Below are positions 38,158 through 48,364 of a DNA stretch of 64,000 nucleotides, in pieces. The stretch covers positions 1,922,001 to 1,986,000 of the forward strand of contig NZ_JACSGT010000001.1 in NCBI RefSeq assembly GCF_021504595.1, given 5' to 3'. Each line of letters opens with the position of its first letter. Within the stretch, counting starts at the first letter, position 1. The notes below the pieces were generated by a model. It had not been told where the DNA came from. It searched no databases and worked only from the letters and a program-made list of their open reading frames with translations. Source of the DNA: Chryseobacterium indicum (GTDB lineage: Bacteria; Bacteroidota; Bacteroidia; Flavobacteriales; Weeksellaceae). The translations under genes were made by a program, and so were the position numbers.

Positions 38158-39768
38158 TTACTCTGAAATGGTATTGACTCTGAAAAAGTCGACATCTACA
38201 AAACCGCCCAGATTTCTGGTTGCATAATTGAAAACTGCCAACCTGGAACCCATAAAAAATCTTCGGTAATCGAAAATCATTTTGTATCCTTTTTCCATTT
38301 CGGTCCAGTTTTTCTGATCGGTACTGTAATAGAAATCTGCGAGATCTTTTCCGAGGTTGAAATCGGCATCAATTCTAAAATAAACGGTATCGGAATTCAG
38401 GGGAATACGCTTTTTCTCTTCTTTTTTAACGCTCATAACTGCCTTGGTCTTGTTATCTAAACTGACTGCATCGGATGAAAAAACAATAAATTTTTTACCG
38501 CCTTCCTTTATGACAGACAAAATGCCGGAGTCCCCGTTGAAAGCACTGAAACCTGCAACATCGCCGTCTTTCATTTCTTTTACATTTAAAGAAACGATGC
38601 CACTGGATTTAGGACCTTGCATTCTCTGCGTTAAGGTGTTTGGAGCGAGGTATAAATTATCCACTACTCTGCTTGTTTTCAACCGTAGGAAGCCTTTTCT
38701 TTCGGATAAAGACCATGCTGAATTGACAGGATTATGATTCCATTGCCATTGTATTTTCATTTTTTTACCTGAAAATTCGTCGCTTTCTATTAAATGATTT
38801 TTTGGTTTGAAGGTGGGAAGCGGAACTTCACCCGTGAAAGGTACTTTTCCGTTGTCGCCCAAAATTGGCCAGTCGTTCTCCCATTTTACAGGCATTAAAA
38901 TAGGAACCCTTCCTCCTCCATTTCTGTCCTGAAAGATCAGGGAATACCAGTTGCCATTCTTATCGTCAATCAAAGCGCCTTGTCCGGCATAAGAAAATCC
39001 AAGAAAATTGTCTTCCAGAACAATCTTTTTCTCGTACGGTCCGGTAACTTTATCGGCTCTGTATATTTCCTGACGGCGTTTTCCGCCTCTTGGCCAGGAA
39101 ATCATCATCATATAATATTTTCCGTCTTTTTTAATGATCTGGTTGCCTTCCAAAAGTCCGGTTTCTGATTCATCTTTCTGAAAGACTTCTGTTCCGTCCT
39201 GATTTCCGATAATGGTTTTAAAATCGGGACTCAGCTCAAAAACTTTGTTTGAGGTGAAGACATATACCCGATCATCATCATCGAAAAGCAAAGAGGCATC
39301 GTGAAAATGTCTGGTTCTCGTAATGAGTTTCCAATTACCTTTTTCAGGATTGTCGGTAACATAAAAATAGGATTTGAAAGGCTCATCATTAGGAGAAAAC
39401 AGAACGTAATATTTTCCTTTGTGATAACGGATGGAAGAAGCCCACTGTCCACGTCCGTAAACGGTTCCGTTAAGCAAGTCATATTTAGAATTATCATTTA
39501 GCGTATCAAAAACATAGCTCGACATTTCCCAATGTACCAGATCTTTGGAATGCATTACAGGAGCTCCCGGCATCAGATGCATAGTGGTGCTTATCAGATA
39601 AAAATCGTCACCGTTTCGGGTAATTGATAAATCCGGAGCATCTGCCCAAATGATGGGGTTGGTAAAGTGCGTTGTTGCCTTTTCAGAATGATTTATCTGG
39701 GCCGAAAGTGGATTCAGCCCGATAAATCCCAAAAAAGAAACTATATAAAATGGTCTATTAATTTTCAC
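38158..39768 (-). CDS. GH43 with C-terminal beta-sandwich, exported
   Basis: A 536-residue protein with signal peptide (about 1-24). The propeller has D46 in WADAPDLS, an aspartate in FHDASLLFDDDD and a glutamate in GLLEGNQIIKK. About 345-530 forms the concanavalin-like GH43_C2 domain typical of larger beta-xylosidase and arabinofuranosidase members. Probably acts on xylo-oligosaccharides in the periplasm. Confidence 0.93.
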   Translation of the reverse strand: MKINRPFYIVSFLGFIGLNPLSAQINHSEKATTHFTNPIIWADAPDLSITRNGDDFYLISTTMHLMPGAPVMHSKDLVHWEMSSYVFDTLNDNSKYDLLNGTVYGRGQWASSIRYHKGKYYVLFSPNDEPFKSYFYVTDNPEKGNWKLITRTRHFHDASLLFDDDDRVYVFTSNKVFELSPDFKTIIGNQDGTEVFQKDESETGLLEGNQIIKKDGKYYMMMISWPRGGKRRQEIYRADKVTGPYEKKIVLEDNFLGFSYAGQGALIDDKNGNWYSLIFQDRNGGGRVPILMPVKWENDWPILGDNGKVPFTGEVPLPTFKPKNHLIESDEFSGKKMKIQWQWNHNPVNSAWSLSERKGFLRLKTSRVVDNLYLAPNTLTQRMQGPKSSGIVSLNVKEMKDGDVAGFSAFNGDSGILSVIKEGGKKFIVFSSDAVSLDNKTKAVMSVKKEEKKRIPLNSDTVYFRIDADFNLGKDLADFYYSTDQKNWTEMEKGYKMIFDYRRFFMGSRLAVFNYATRNLGGFVDVDFFRVNTISE

Positions 39769-39931
39769 GGTTTTGCTATTTCGGTTTGGTCTTAATCAAT
39801 TTAAAAAACACCTTGACAAACTCAGCAATTATTCACTGATAATCAATATATTACAAATCAAGATTAGTTTTTTTTAAAGCCTGTATAATCTTTTATTTTG
39901 ACTAAAGTCGAATTGGCTGTTCTTATTTGAA

Positions 39932-39949
39932 AACGGGCTGAAGCCCGTT
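39932..39949. repeat. GC-rich 8-bp hairpin after GH43
   Basis: AACGGGCT-GA-AGCCCGTT, 33 nt after the stop of the 39983-41701 gene. On the minus strand TTC follows, then AAAT, so termination is possible but weak. It is unusually GC-rich for this DNA. Confidence 0.45.
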
Positions 39950-39982
39950 CCTATTCATATTCCGGGTTGATTACTTTTACTA

Positions 39983-41701
39983 TTAATTCGGCACAATATC
40001 ATTGGAGGAAGTACTGTATAATCCAATCAGGCTTCCTGTAAATCCGCCTGCCACATCGGTAGAAAGAATGTCTCCCGAAACCGAACCGCCAAGATTTTTA
40101 AAGTTTCTGCCATCCAAAGAATAGCTGAAGCTGATTTCATCTTTTTCTCCTGTTACCTGAAATTTAATAGTCTTTGAAAGTGAAATTTTTTCGCTTGCCA
40201 TCAGTCTGGATTCCCCTTTTTCTGTTCTTTCCAAAACAATGTAGAAATCTTTGTCTTTTTTCGTGATTCCGAAAACATAGTTGAATCTTTCACTTTGGTA
40301 GCAAGTAATTCCTGCCAGTTCTTTTTCGGATTTAGGTTTAAAATCAAGCGTTACGGAAGCTTCAAAATCTTCGTGCTGCAATCGGTGGAATAATGCAGAA
40401 ACAGGGGCTAAAGCTTTGATATTTGTCTCCATAGGATTCACTTTTACACCTGATTTTGTAGTGGTGATAAAATTTTCGCGCGGTCCACGCATTGCAATCC
40501 AACGGAAATCCAGATTTTTATCGGTTAATTTATCATTATAGGTAAAATTTCCATTCGGGAAAAATCCGTTTTGTCCGGTCTGATTCTGAACGCCTTGTGG
40601 CATTTTCAGTTTCGGTTTCATCGGAACCAAACCGTTTTGGAATACAGGATATGTTCCGCTCCAGTCAACAGGAAGAATGAAGGTTTCCCTGCCTTTATTC
40701 ACCCGATTATTGACATTAGGGCGAATGGCTAAAAATACGCCGTACCATTGTCCGTTAGGACCTTCCACCAAATCTGCATGACCTGCCCAATCTACTTTTT
40801 CTTTTCTGTCTCTTGGAAAGTATCTTTGAGTAAGAATTGGATTGTTTTTAGCCGGAACAAACGGACCTTTTGGAGAATCTGCCATAAAAATCACTTCGCT
40901 ATGGTTGCCTCCGGTTCCGCCTTCTGCACACATCAGGTAATATTTTCCTTTGTATTTGTATAAATGAGGGCCTTCAATCCAGATTGGTTTTTGGGAAAGG
41001 TCTACACCTCCGTTAACGATAATTCTGTCCGAACCTGCGACAACCTGGTCTTTTTCCAAATCGTAATCCCACATTTTGATGACGCGGTGACCTTGATACT
41101 GCTCGGTTCCTTTTGGCGGTGCATCGTTGTGAACGATGTAGGCTTTTCCGTCATCATCAAAGAAAATAGCAGGATCAATCCCGTCAAAATTCAGCTTTTG
41201 TACTTCGCTCCATCCTTTTGCAGGATCTTTGGTTTTCACGACCATATTCCCGACTCCGCCAGCAATCTGGGTGGTAATCATATAAAAGGTGTCGTTATAT
41301 TTATTGTATTTGATATCCGGCGCATAAATTCCCTGTGAAACGCCTCCTTTTTCAACTTTAAGTTGGGAAGGTCTGTCGAGAACATGACCGACCTGCTTCC
41401 AGTTCACCAGATCATTGGAAGTGAAAATAGGAACTCCGGGAAACATTGAGAAAGAGGAATTTACCAAATAATAGTCATCTCCTTTTTTTGTAATGCTTGG
41501 ATCGGGATAACAGCCCTGAAGAATCGGGGAGTAAAATTCGTCCGGTTTCAGGGGATTGTCGTTGTATATTTTGTCGTTTCCACGATAGGTAAAATCTGAG
41601 AAAGTCTGTGCAGAAAAATGACTTACAGAAAGCCAAGATGCAGCAGCCAACAAAGTAAGTTTATTTCTTAAAAAAATCGAATGCATTATTCTCTGTCTCA
41701 T
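39983..41701 (-). CDS. GH43 with C-terminal beta-sandwich, exported
   Basis: A 572-residue protein. The signal peptide is long (about 1-32, ending HFSAQ), and an internal ATG a few codons in may be the true start. The propeller shows GCYPDPS (base aspartate), GIDPAIFFDDDG and IEGPHLYKYKG (acid glutamate). A GH43_C2-like domain fills about 370-565. It lies directly downstream of the hexuronate transporter gene and upstream of the second large GH43. Likely beta-xylosidase or alpha-L-arabinofuranosidase. Confidence 0.93.
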   Translation of the reverse strand: MRQRIMHSIFLRNKLTLLAAASWLSVSHFSAQTFSDFTYRGNDKIYNDNPLKPDEFYSPILQGCYPDPSITKKGDDYYLVNSSFSMFPGVPIFTSNDLVNWKQVGHVLDRPSQLKVEKGGVSQGIYAPDIKYNKYNDTFYMITTQIAGGVGNMVVKTKDPAKGWSEVQKLNFDGIDPAIFFDDDGKAYIVHNDAPPKGTEQYQGHRVIKMWDYDLEKDQVVAGSDRIIVNGGVDLSQKPIWIEGPHLYKYKGKYYLMCAEGGTGGNHSEVIFMADSPKGPFVPAKNNPILTQRYFPRDRKEKVDWAGHADLVEGPNGQWYGVFLAIRPNVNNRVNKGRETFILPVDWSGTYPVFQNGLVPMKPKLKMPQGVQNQTGQNGFFPNGNFTYNDKLTDKNLDFRWIAMRGPRENFITTTKSGVKVNPMETNIKALAPVSALFHRLQHEDFEASVTLDFKPKSEKELAGITCYQSERFNYVFGITKKDKDFYIVLERTEKGESRLMASEKISLSKTIKFQVTGEKDEISFSYSLDGRNFKNLGGSVSGDILSTDVAGGFTGSLIGLYSTSSNDIVPN

Positions 41702-41788
41702 TATTATATTTTTAGATTATTGTTTAATACGGTATTTATGCTTTTTTAATCCGGTCAGAAAAATATTGAATCTGAACTTTTTAAAATA

Positions 41789-43084
41789 TCAAAGCTGTTT
41801 TTTATTCAATTCTTTGCCTGAAGATTTCCTATTAATCATTTTAATGATCAGCCATGCGGCAACATAAGAGATTCCTGCAATAAAGAAAATGATGTTATAT
41901 CCTCCGTTAATATTTCCTGATTTTTTGAATGTATCCAGAACAACACCAATGAACAGAGGGAAAATGATTCCTGCCGCCGAACCTAGCATTCCGCCAAATC
42001 CGATCACGGAACTTACATGGCTATTGGGTAATCTGTCGCCAACAGTTGTCATGAGATTCGCTCCCCAGCCTTGATGCGCAGCAGTTGCAAACGCAATAAT
42101 AATGGTTATTATCCACATATTTTCTACATATTTTGAAAACATTACCGGTACCACCATTAATGCAAACAACAGCATCACGATGCTTCTCGCTCTTCCGATT
42201 GCCCAGCCTTTTTTAATTAAAAAAGATGACAAATAACCGCCGCCAATGCTTCCGATGGTGGTTCCGCTGTAAATAACGATTAATGGAATAGAAGGTTTGG
42301 TTAAATCCATTTTGAAAACATCGGAAAAATAAGCGGGCAGCCAAAACATGAAGAAATACCAGATGGGGTCTGTCATTATTTTCCCGATGGCAAATGACCA
42401 TGTTACTTTATATTTCAATAATTCTGACAGAGGAATTTTTTCCTGAGATTCTGACGGTGTCTGCTGGTCACTTTTGATGTACTGGAGTTCTTTCTGACTT
42501 AAAAGCTTCGATTTTTCCGGTGTGTGATAGAATTTCCACCAAAGAATAATCCATAATAAACCCAATGCACCAATCCAGACAAAAGTCTGCTGCCATCCGT
42601 AATGCCCCAGAATAAAAGGAACAAGAACAGGAGCAAGAATTGCCCCGACCGTTGCTCCCGAATTAAAAATTCCTGTTGCCAAAGCCCTCTCTTTTTTCGG
42701 GAACCACTCTGCAACAGATTTTATAGCCGCAGGAAAATTTCCGGCTTCGCTTAGACCTAAAGACATTCTTGCAACAATAAATCCTACTGTACTCTTCACA
42801 AAACCATGTCCTATAGATGCAAGACTCCATACAATTAAAGAAACCGCATAACCCATTTTGGTTCCCACTCTGTCAATAAAACGTCCCATTGCCAGATAAC
42901 CTAATGCATATGTTGCGGTAAAAGCCATCACAATATAGCTGTAATCTTTTTCGTCCCAATGAAATTCGGTTTCTAATGTTGGTTTCAGCAATCCCATCAC
43001 CTGACGATCAAGATAATTGATGGTTGTAGCGAGGAAAACCAAGGACAGCATCCACCATCTGAGATTCGTTTTAGGTATCTGCAT
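41789..43084 (-). CDS. exuT: Hexuronate MFS transporter (ExuT type)
   Basis: A 431-residue protein with twelve membrane segments. It belongs to the anion:cation symporter branch of the MFS (RWWMLSLVFLATTINYLDRQ at the start, GRFIDRVGTKMGYAVSL, and SEAGNFPAAIKSVAEWFPKKERA). It sits 2 nt after eda in the glucuronate operon, so glucuronate (or galacturonate) is the probable substrate. Confidence 0.93.
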   Translation of the reverse strand: MQIPKTNLRWWMLSLVFLATTINYLDRQVMGLLKPTLETEFHWDEKDYSYIVMAFTATYALGYLAMGRFIDRVGTKMGYAVSLIVWSLASIGHGFVKSTVGFIVARMSLGLSEAGNFPAAIKSVAEWFPKKERALATGIFNSGATVGAILAPVLVPFILGHYGWQQTFVWIGALGLLWIILWWKFYHTPEKSKLLSQKELQYIKSDQQTPSESQEKIPLSELLKYKVTWSFAIGKIMTDPIWYFFMFWLPAYFSDVFKMDLTKPSIPLIVIYSGTTIGSIGGGYLSSFLIKKGWAIGRARSIVMLLFALMVVPVMFSKYVENMWIITIIIAFATAAHQGWGANLMTTVGDRLPNSHVSSVIGFGGMLGSAAGIIFPLFIGVVLDTFKKSGNINGGYNIIFFIAGISYVAAWLIIKMINRKSSGKELNKKQL

Positions 43085-43086
43085 TT

Positions 43087-43719
43087 TTATTTTAATTGAA
43101 TTAATAATTTTTTAACCTTATCCTTTAATTCTTCGGAAGAAAGATTGGGATTAATCAGAGAACTTCCGAGTCCTACCGCAACGGTTCCGCCTTCCAGCCA
43201 GCTCATAATATCTTCCGGATCAGAGCTGATTCCGCCGGTCAGCATAAATTCCATTTCAGGGAAAACAGGAAGGATTGATCTGATATATTTTTTCCCTACG
43301 ACATCCGCAGGAAATATTTTTACCATTCTAAGCCCGTTTTGATAAGCCAGATTTACGTCTGACGGTGTAAAACATCCCGGAATCAATAAAACATTTCTTT
43401 CCGAAGCATTTTTCACGATGGAGTCATCAATCACCGGTGTAATGATAAAGTCTGCACCCGCATTTACATATTCATTCATCTCTGCTGCATTTTTTACAGT
43501 TCCTATTCCTAAGAAAAGTTCCGGAAATTCTGTCACTGAAAGTTCTTTCAGTTTTCTGAAATTCTCTAATGCAGATGCTCCACGATTGGTGTATTCTACA
43601 ACGCGGATTCCCGCTTCATAAAGCGTTTTTACAATGGATTTTGAAACGTCGAAAGATTCATTGTAAAACAATGGAACGATCTTCTGGTCTTTTATTTTCT
43701 GTATGATTGTTGAACTCAT
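43087..43719 (-). CDS. eda: 2-keto-3-deoxy-6-phosphogluconate aldolase
   Basis: A 210-residue class I aldolase that splits KDPG to pyruvate and glyceraldehyde-3-phosphate. VEYTNRGA, GIGTVKNAAE, TPVIDDSIV, and the Schiff-base lysine in MVKIFPADVVG are present. Its ATG overlaps the kdgK stop codon (ATGA), indicating translational coupling, and it is followed by exuT after 2 nt. Confidence 0.96.
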   Translation of the reverse strand: MSSTIIQKIKDQKIVPLFYNESFDVSKSIVKTLYEAGIRVVEYTNRGASALENFRKLKELSVTEFPELFLGIGTVKNAAEMNEYVNAGADFIITPVIDDSIVKNASERNVLLIPGCFTPSDVNLAYQNGLRMVKIFPADVVGKKYIRSILPVFPEMEFMLTGGISSDPEDIMSWLEGGTVAVGLGSSLINPNLSSEELKDKVKKLLIQLK

Positions 43720-44723
43720 AAATTTTCGATATTAATCGTTTCGTTGATGGTGTCGCCCTGTACAAAAAGTTTTTTAAAGGCTACTTTTACAGCGTCATCC
43801 AGAATTTTCTGGTTCGTATTTCCTTTGATGATTCCGTGAATCAGAGCCGCCATGAAAGAATCTCCGCTTCCTACTCTTTCCAGAATTTTATCAGAATAGT
43901 AATGTTCGGAAATGAATAATTTCCCTTCGGAATACAGGGTTGCAAAATAATGAACTTCGTCACCTTTTGTGAATCTGAAAGTATTGGCAATGCTTTCTAC
44001 ATTGGGATAAGATTTCTGAATTTCCAAAGCTGATTTTTCAGCCTGTTTTACAAGATTTTCATCATCAAAATTTCCATTCAATTCGTATTGGATTGAAATG
44101 TCCAGAAACGCCTGAATTGACCATATATTTCCCATTAAAACATTCACAAACGGCATCAGCTTTGAGATTTTATCAAAAGGATTCTGATTCTGCCAAAGAG
44201 AAGCACGGTAATTCAGATCCAGAGAAACTTTGATATTCCGGGCATTGGCTTTCTTCATCAAATCAAAACATTTTTGAAAAGCATTATCGCTCAAAGCCGG
44301 TGTGATTGTGCTTATATGAAGCCAGGTTACATCCTCAAAAAGTTCATCATCGGAAAATCCTGAAAAGTCTGATTCTGAAAAAACCGAAGGAAAACGGTCG
44401 TAGATTACTTTGGCATTCTGCATATCGCCATCAAAAGGAAGGTAAAAAGTTCCCAGTCTGCCTGTTGATTTTTCTGCGAGGATTTCTATTTTTTCCTGAT
44501 TTAATTTTAATTCCAGCTGATCGCCCAGATAATTTTCCGGTAATGCAGAATATAGAGAAACTTTACTTCCCCATTTAGAAAGAGCGGAAGCCACATTATA
44601 TTCAGCTCCGCCTGTATAAATTTTGACGGACTGATTTTCCAGCCAATTTCCATGAGAATCCGGAGCAAAGTGCAAAAGCAGTTCTCCGAAGCATAAAATT
44701 TTATTTGAATTTCCCTTATTCAT
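43716..44723 (-). CDS. kdgK: 2-keto-3-deoxygluconate kinase (PfkB family)
   Basis: I place the start at the ATG at 44723 (MNKGNSNKILCFGELLLHF), 2 nt after the uxaC stop, giving 335 residues; the frame extends 22 codons further into uxaC without family similarity. PfkB blocks are FTGGAEYNVA-like YTGGAEYNVASALSKWG and C-terminal ERVGSGDSFMAALIHG with catalytic aspartate. It phosphorylates KDG to KDPG for the adjacent aldolase. Confidence 0.95.
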   Translation of the reverse strand: MNKGNSNKILCFGELLLHFAPDSHGNWLENQSVKIYTGGAEYNVASALSKWGSKVSLYSALPENYLGDQLELKLNQEKIEILAEKSTGRLGTFYLPFDGDMQNAKVIYDRFPSVFSESDFSGFSDDELFEDVTWLHISTITPALSDNAFQKCFDLMKKANARNIKVSLDLNYRASLWQNQNPFDKISKLMPFVNVLMGNIWSIQAFLDISIQYELNGNFDDENLVKQAEKSALEIQKSYPNVESIANTFRFTKGDEVHYFATLYSEGKLFISEHYYSDKILERVGSGDSFMAALIHGIIKGNTNQKILDDAVKVAFKKLFVQGDTINETINIENL

Positions 44724-44725
44724 TC

Positions 44726-46144
44726 TTAAAAATTGAAATAATTTTTGGCGTTGTAGTAACAGATATCCTGAATTATCGCTCCAACCCATTTTTCGTCATC
44801 GGGAAGAAGTCCTTCTTCCATTTCTCTTCCGAATATGTTACAAAGCAATCTCCTAAAATATTCATGTCTGGAAAACGAAAGGAAGCTTCTGGAGTCGGTG
44901 AGCATTCCGACAAATGTGCTTATTAATCCTATATTCGAAAGGGTGTTCATCTGCTTCTGCATTCCATCCAACTGATCCAGAAACCACCATGCAGCACCAA
45001 ATTGTATTTTTGAGCGGATTCCGGATTGGTTGAAATTGCCTGCAAGAGAAGCCAGAACTTCATTATAAGCCGGATTTAAATTGTAAATAATCGTCTTTGA
45101 AAGTTTGTCTTCGGAATTGAGTTCATCAAAAAGAATACTCATTCTTTGAGCAAAATACTGCTCTCCGATTGCATCGAAACCTGTATTGGCGCCAATACTT
45201 TTCAGCATGAGGGAATTGTTATTTCTTGTTGCCCCTACGTGGAACTGCTGAACCCAGCCTTTATCAGAATACATTTTGCAAAGTTCTTTCAGAAGAAATC
45301 CGCAAAGCGCATCCGGATTGGAAAATGCAGGTTTGTTGCCTTTCAGAAATTCTGAAAACTCTTTTTCCAGATCTGAGCTCCATTTCGTTGTATCCGGAAA
45401 ATATTCAAATCCATGGTCTGAAACTTTAGCTCCAACCTCATCAAAATAATTGATTCTTGACTGAAGTGCATTCAATAAATCGGACACTGAACTGATATTG
45501 ATTCCGGAAGCTTTTTCCAATTTTTTAAGGTTGAAAATATACGATTCGGGGTCAATAATATTAATGTAAATATCCGGCCGGAAACTCGGCAGAACGTTTG
45601 TACTGAAATTACCTGCTCTTAATTTTTTATGATGATCCAGCTCATCCGAAGGATCATCTGTTGTACAAAGTGCTTCCACTTTATAATTTCTGAGCAAATT
45701 CTGTGGTGTAGAATCGGGTTTCTGTAAGGAATCCTGCATTGAGCTGTAAACATCTGCCGCATTTTTACCGGACAAATATTCCTTAATTCCAAAAGTATTT
45801 TTTAGCTCAAGATGAGTCCAGTGAAATAGCGGATTCCGAAGCGTATAAGGAACGGTTTCTGCCCATTTAAGGAATTTTTCCCCATCGGCTGCTTTTCCGG
45901 AAATGAAATGTTCATCAATCCCGAAATTCCGCATCGCGCGCCATTTGTAATGGTCGCCATCCAGCCAGATTGAGGTAGGAGAACAGAAATTCCGGTTATG
46001 TGAAATGACATCAGGTTCCAAATGATTGTGATAATCGATGATGGGCATTCCTTCCGCATAGCCAAAATAGAGGTTCTCTGCTTTTGCTGATCCCAACAAA
46101 AACGAATCTCCGAAAACGTCTTTATTTTTAATGAAATGACTCAT
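44726..46144 (-). CDS. uxaC: Glucuronate isomerase
   Basis: A 472-residue amidohydrolase-fold enzyme converting D-glucuronate to D-fructuronate. IIDYHNHLEP near 35-44 holds metal-binding histidines, and FLSFSRHEYFRRLLC near the end is characteristic of UxaC. Length is normal. It is third of the uxu/uxa operon. Confidence 0.97.
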   Translation of the reverse strand: MSHFIKNKDVFGDSFLLGSAKAENLYFGYAEGMPIIDYHNHLEPDVISHNRNFCSPTSIWLDGDHYKWRAMRNFGIDEHFISGKAADGEKFLKWAETVPYTLRNPLFHWTHLELKNTFGIKEYLSGKNAADVYSSMQDSLQKPDSTPQNLLRNYKVEALCTTDDPSDELDHHKKLRAGNFSTNVLPSFRPDIYINIIDPESYIFNLKKLEKASGINISSVSDLLNALQSRINYFDEVGAKVSDHGFEYFPDTTKWSSDLEKEFSEFLKGNKPAFSNPDALCGFLLKELCKMYSDKGWVQQFHVGATRNNNSLMLKSIGANTGFDAIGEQYFAQRMSILFDELNSEDKLSKTIIYNLNPAYNEVLASLAGNFNQSGIRSKIQFGAAWWFLDQLDGMQKQMNTLSNIGLISTFVGMLTDSRSFLSFSRHEYFRRLLCNIFGREMEEGLLPDDEKWVGAIIQDICYYNAKNYFNF

Positions 46145-46163
46145 TATTCAATTTAAAAAAAAA

Positions 46164-46979
46164 TTAAACTCCGCTGAAAGCACTAAAACCTCCGTCAACT
46201 GGAATCAAAGCTCCGGTAATGAAGCTTGCAGCATCTGAACAGAGAAACTGTACAGTTCCGTTTAACTCCTCCACTTCCCCGAATCTCTGCATGGGTGTTT
46301 TGGCAATTACTTTTTTGCTTCTGTCCGTTAAAGATCCGTCAGGATTGAGTAAAATAGCACGGTTCTGATCTCCGATGAAAAATCCCGGCGCTACTGCATT
46401 TACACGGATTTTATCTCCGAATTTTAAAGCCAGATCGGAAGCCAGCCATTGGGTGAAATTGGTAATTGCGGATTTTGCCGCCGAATATCCTGCGACTCTT
46501 GTAATTGCAGAATAGGCTGCCATTGATGAAATATTAACAATGCTTCCGCTTTTCTGTTCCGCCATTATTTTCCCGAAAACATAGCTCGGATAAACGGTTC
46601 CGTTGATATTAAGAGCGGTAACCTCATCCCATCCTCTGATGTTCATGTCGAAAAATGATTGTTCGGGAGATAGTGTTGCTGAAGGAATATTTCCTCCGGC
46701 GATGTTCAGCAAAATATCTATTTTACCATATTTTTCGATGATTTTTTCTGATGCATTTTCCAGACTTTCAATGTTCATTACATTGGCTTCCACGGCAAAT
46801 GCATGATCTTCTGAACCTGCAAGTTCCTTTACACGGGACTGCAGTGTTTCGTGATTTCTTCCTAACATCACCACTTTTGCACCGGCTTCGATAAAACTTT
46901 TGGCAAGGCTTCCTCCCAAAACGCCGGAAGCTCCTGTAATGACTGCGACTTTATCTTTTATACTGAATATTTCGTTCAT
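46164..46979 (-). CDS. SDR family fructuronate reductase (mannonate oxidoreductase)
   Basis: A 271-residue short-chain dehydrogenase with the cofactor loop TGASGVLGG near 16 and the catalytic Tyr-x3-Lys in AGYSAAKSAITNF. In this operon, between uxuA and uxaC, the missing step is fructuronate to D-mannonate. No UxuB of the long-chain family is present, so this SDR almost surely fills it, as in other Bacteroidota. The C-terminal VDGGFSAFSGV is typical. Confidence 0.92.
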   Translation of the reverse strand: MNEIFSIKDKVAVITGASGVLGGSLAKSFIEAGAKVVMLGRNHETLQSRVKELAGSEDHAFAVEANVMNIESLENASEKIIEKYGKIDILLNIAGGNIPSATLSPEQSFFDMNIRGWDEVTALNINGTVYPSYVFGKIMAEQKSGSIVNISSMAAYSAITRVAGYSAAKSAITNFTQWLASDLALKFGDKIRVNAVAPGFFIGDQNRAILLNPDGSLTDRSKKVIAKTPMQRFGEVEELNGTVQFLCSDAASFITGALIPVDGGFSAFSGV

Positions 46980-47001
46980 TTTTTATTTTTGATGAATGAT
47001 G

Positions 47002-47093
47002 GTTGATATTGAACCCTTCGGGTTCGCTGTTCATTGTATTCTGTTTTCCATAGGTTTCACCTACGGTTATTTGTATTGAACCCTTCGGGTTCT
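47002..47093. repeat. Intercistronic hairpin repeats, uxuA-SDR gap
   Basis: GAACCC-TTC-GGGTTC occurs twice, with TAGGT-TTC-ACCTA between. Compared with GAATCC-TTC-GGATTC and GAACTC-TTC-GAGTTC elsewhere, the arms vary in step. Confidence 0.75.
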
Positions 47094-47099
47094 GTCTGA

Positions 47100-48278
47100 T
47101 TAAAGTTTTTTATTCATTTCATTTTGTACGGCTACCATTACTCCTTCTATCTGTCCTAAAGCCAGCATCCTTCCCAAGAAAGAATATCCCGGATTATAGC
47201 CTTTATCTGTATCTTCCGACAATAATCTTCCGTGATCAATTCTCATGGGCAGATCGGGATTTTCTTTTTCGAACACTTTTATTACATCAATTAATTTTCC
47301 TCTTCCACTTAGATGGTGCGCTTCAATAAAGTCTCCGTTTTCAAAAACATTGGTGCTTCTGAGATGAACAAATTTTGTTCTGTGAGCAAATTTATGAGCC
47401 AGTTTCGGAACATCATTTTGTAGATTGGCACTAAGCGAACCTGCGCAGAAAGTGAGTCCGTTATGGGGATTGTCTACTGCATTCAGAAACCAGTCTATGT
47501 CTTCTTCGTTGGTGACAATTCTTGGCAAACCTAGTAGTGCGAAAGGCGGATCATCGGGATGAACACACATGTGGATATTCCATTCTTCACAAACCGGCAT
47601 TATTTTTTCGAGGAAATATTTCAGGTTTTCGCGAAGCTGATTTTTATCAATCCCATCATATAAAGCCAGTAAATTGTTGAACTTTTCTACGGGATTTAAT
47701 TCGCCTTCTCTTATGTTTCCGTTAACGAATCCCTGTGTTTTCACAATAACTGAATCGATCAGATCATGGTTATCTTTTTCTGTGAGTGTATTTTTAAGTT
47801 CTTCAACTTTTTGAAGAATTTCCTCACTGTAGTCTTTTTCTGCTCCCTCTCTTTTAAGAATATGAATTTCAAAATAAGCAAATCTTGCTTTGTTAAAATA
47901 CAATGATGATGAACCGTCTTCCCACTCGTGGAAAAGATCTGTTCTTGCCCAGTCTAAAACCGGCATAAAATTGTAGCAAACCGTAGTTATCCCTGCTTTT
48001 CCTAAGTTTTCGAGACTTTTAATATAATTTTCTATTAAAAAATCACGGTCTTCTCCTCCGTATTTGATCGCTTCGCTTACGGGAAGACTCTCCACAACAG
48101 ACCAGCGAAGACCGTGACTTTCTATATAATTTTTATAATCGTTAACAGCCTCTAAGCTCCAGATTTCTCCGTTAGGAATATCGTGTAATGCCGAAACAAT
48201 ACCTTCTACACCAATTTGTAAAAGGGTTTGTAATTTAATTTTATCGTTTTTCCCAAACCAACGCCATGTTTTTTCCAT
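47100..48278 (-). CDS. uxuA: D-mannonate dehydratase
   Basis: A 392-residue barrel enzyme that dehydrates D-mannonate to 2-keto-3-deoxygluconate. Family blocks: MEKTWRWFGKNDKIKL, GITTVCYNFMPVLDWARTD, MCVHPDDPPFALLGLPRIV and MRIDHGRLL. Length is normal. It is the first gene of the glucuronate run, 86 nt after SusD with a terminator-like hairpin in between. Confidence 0.97.
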   Translation of the reverse strand: MEKTWRWFGKNDKIKLQTLLQIGVEGIVSALHDIPNGEIWSLEAVNDYKNYIESHGLRWSVVESLPVSEAIKYGGEDRDFLIENYIKSLENLGKAGITTVCYNFMPVLDWARTDLFHEWEDGSSSLYFNKARFAYFEIHILKREGAEKDYSEEILQKVEELKNTLTEKDNHDLIDSVIVKTQGFVNGNIREGELNPVEKFNNLLALYDGIDKNQLRENLKYFLEKIMPVCEEWNIHMCVHPDDPPFALLGLPRIVTNEEDIDWFLNAVDNPHNGLTFCAGSLSANLQNDVPKLAHKFAHRTKFVHLRSTNVFENGDFIEAHHLSGRGKLIDVIKVFEKENPDLPMRIDHGRLLSEDTDKGYNPGYSFLGRMLALGQIEGVMVAVQNEMNKKL

Positions 48279-48306
48279 ACCATTAAAATTTTTAATTAAA
48301 AAACAA

Positions 48307-48328
48307 GGCAGATATTTTAGGATCTGCC
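48307..48328 (-). terminator. Terminator-like hairpin after SusD
   Basis: GGCAGAT and ATCTGCC with an 8-nt loop; on the minus strand it is followed by TTGTTTTTTAATT. It lies 37 nt after the SusD stop, between it and uxuA, and would reduce expression of the catabolic genes relative to SusCD. Confidence 0.7.
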
Positions 48329-48364
48329 CTGTAAACTATATATGATTGTGAAACTAACTCACTT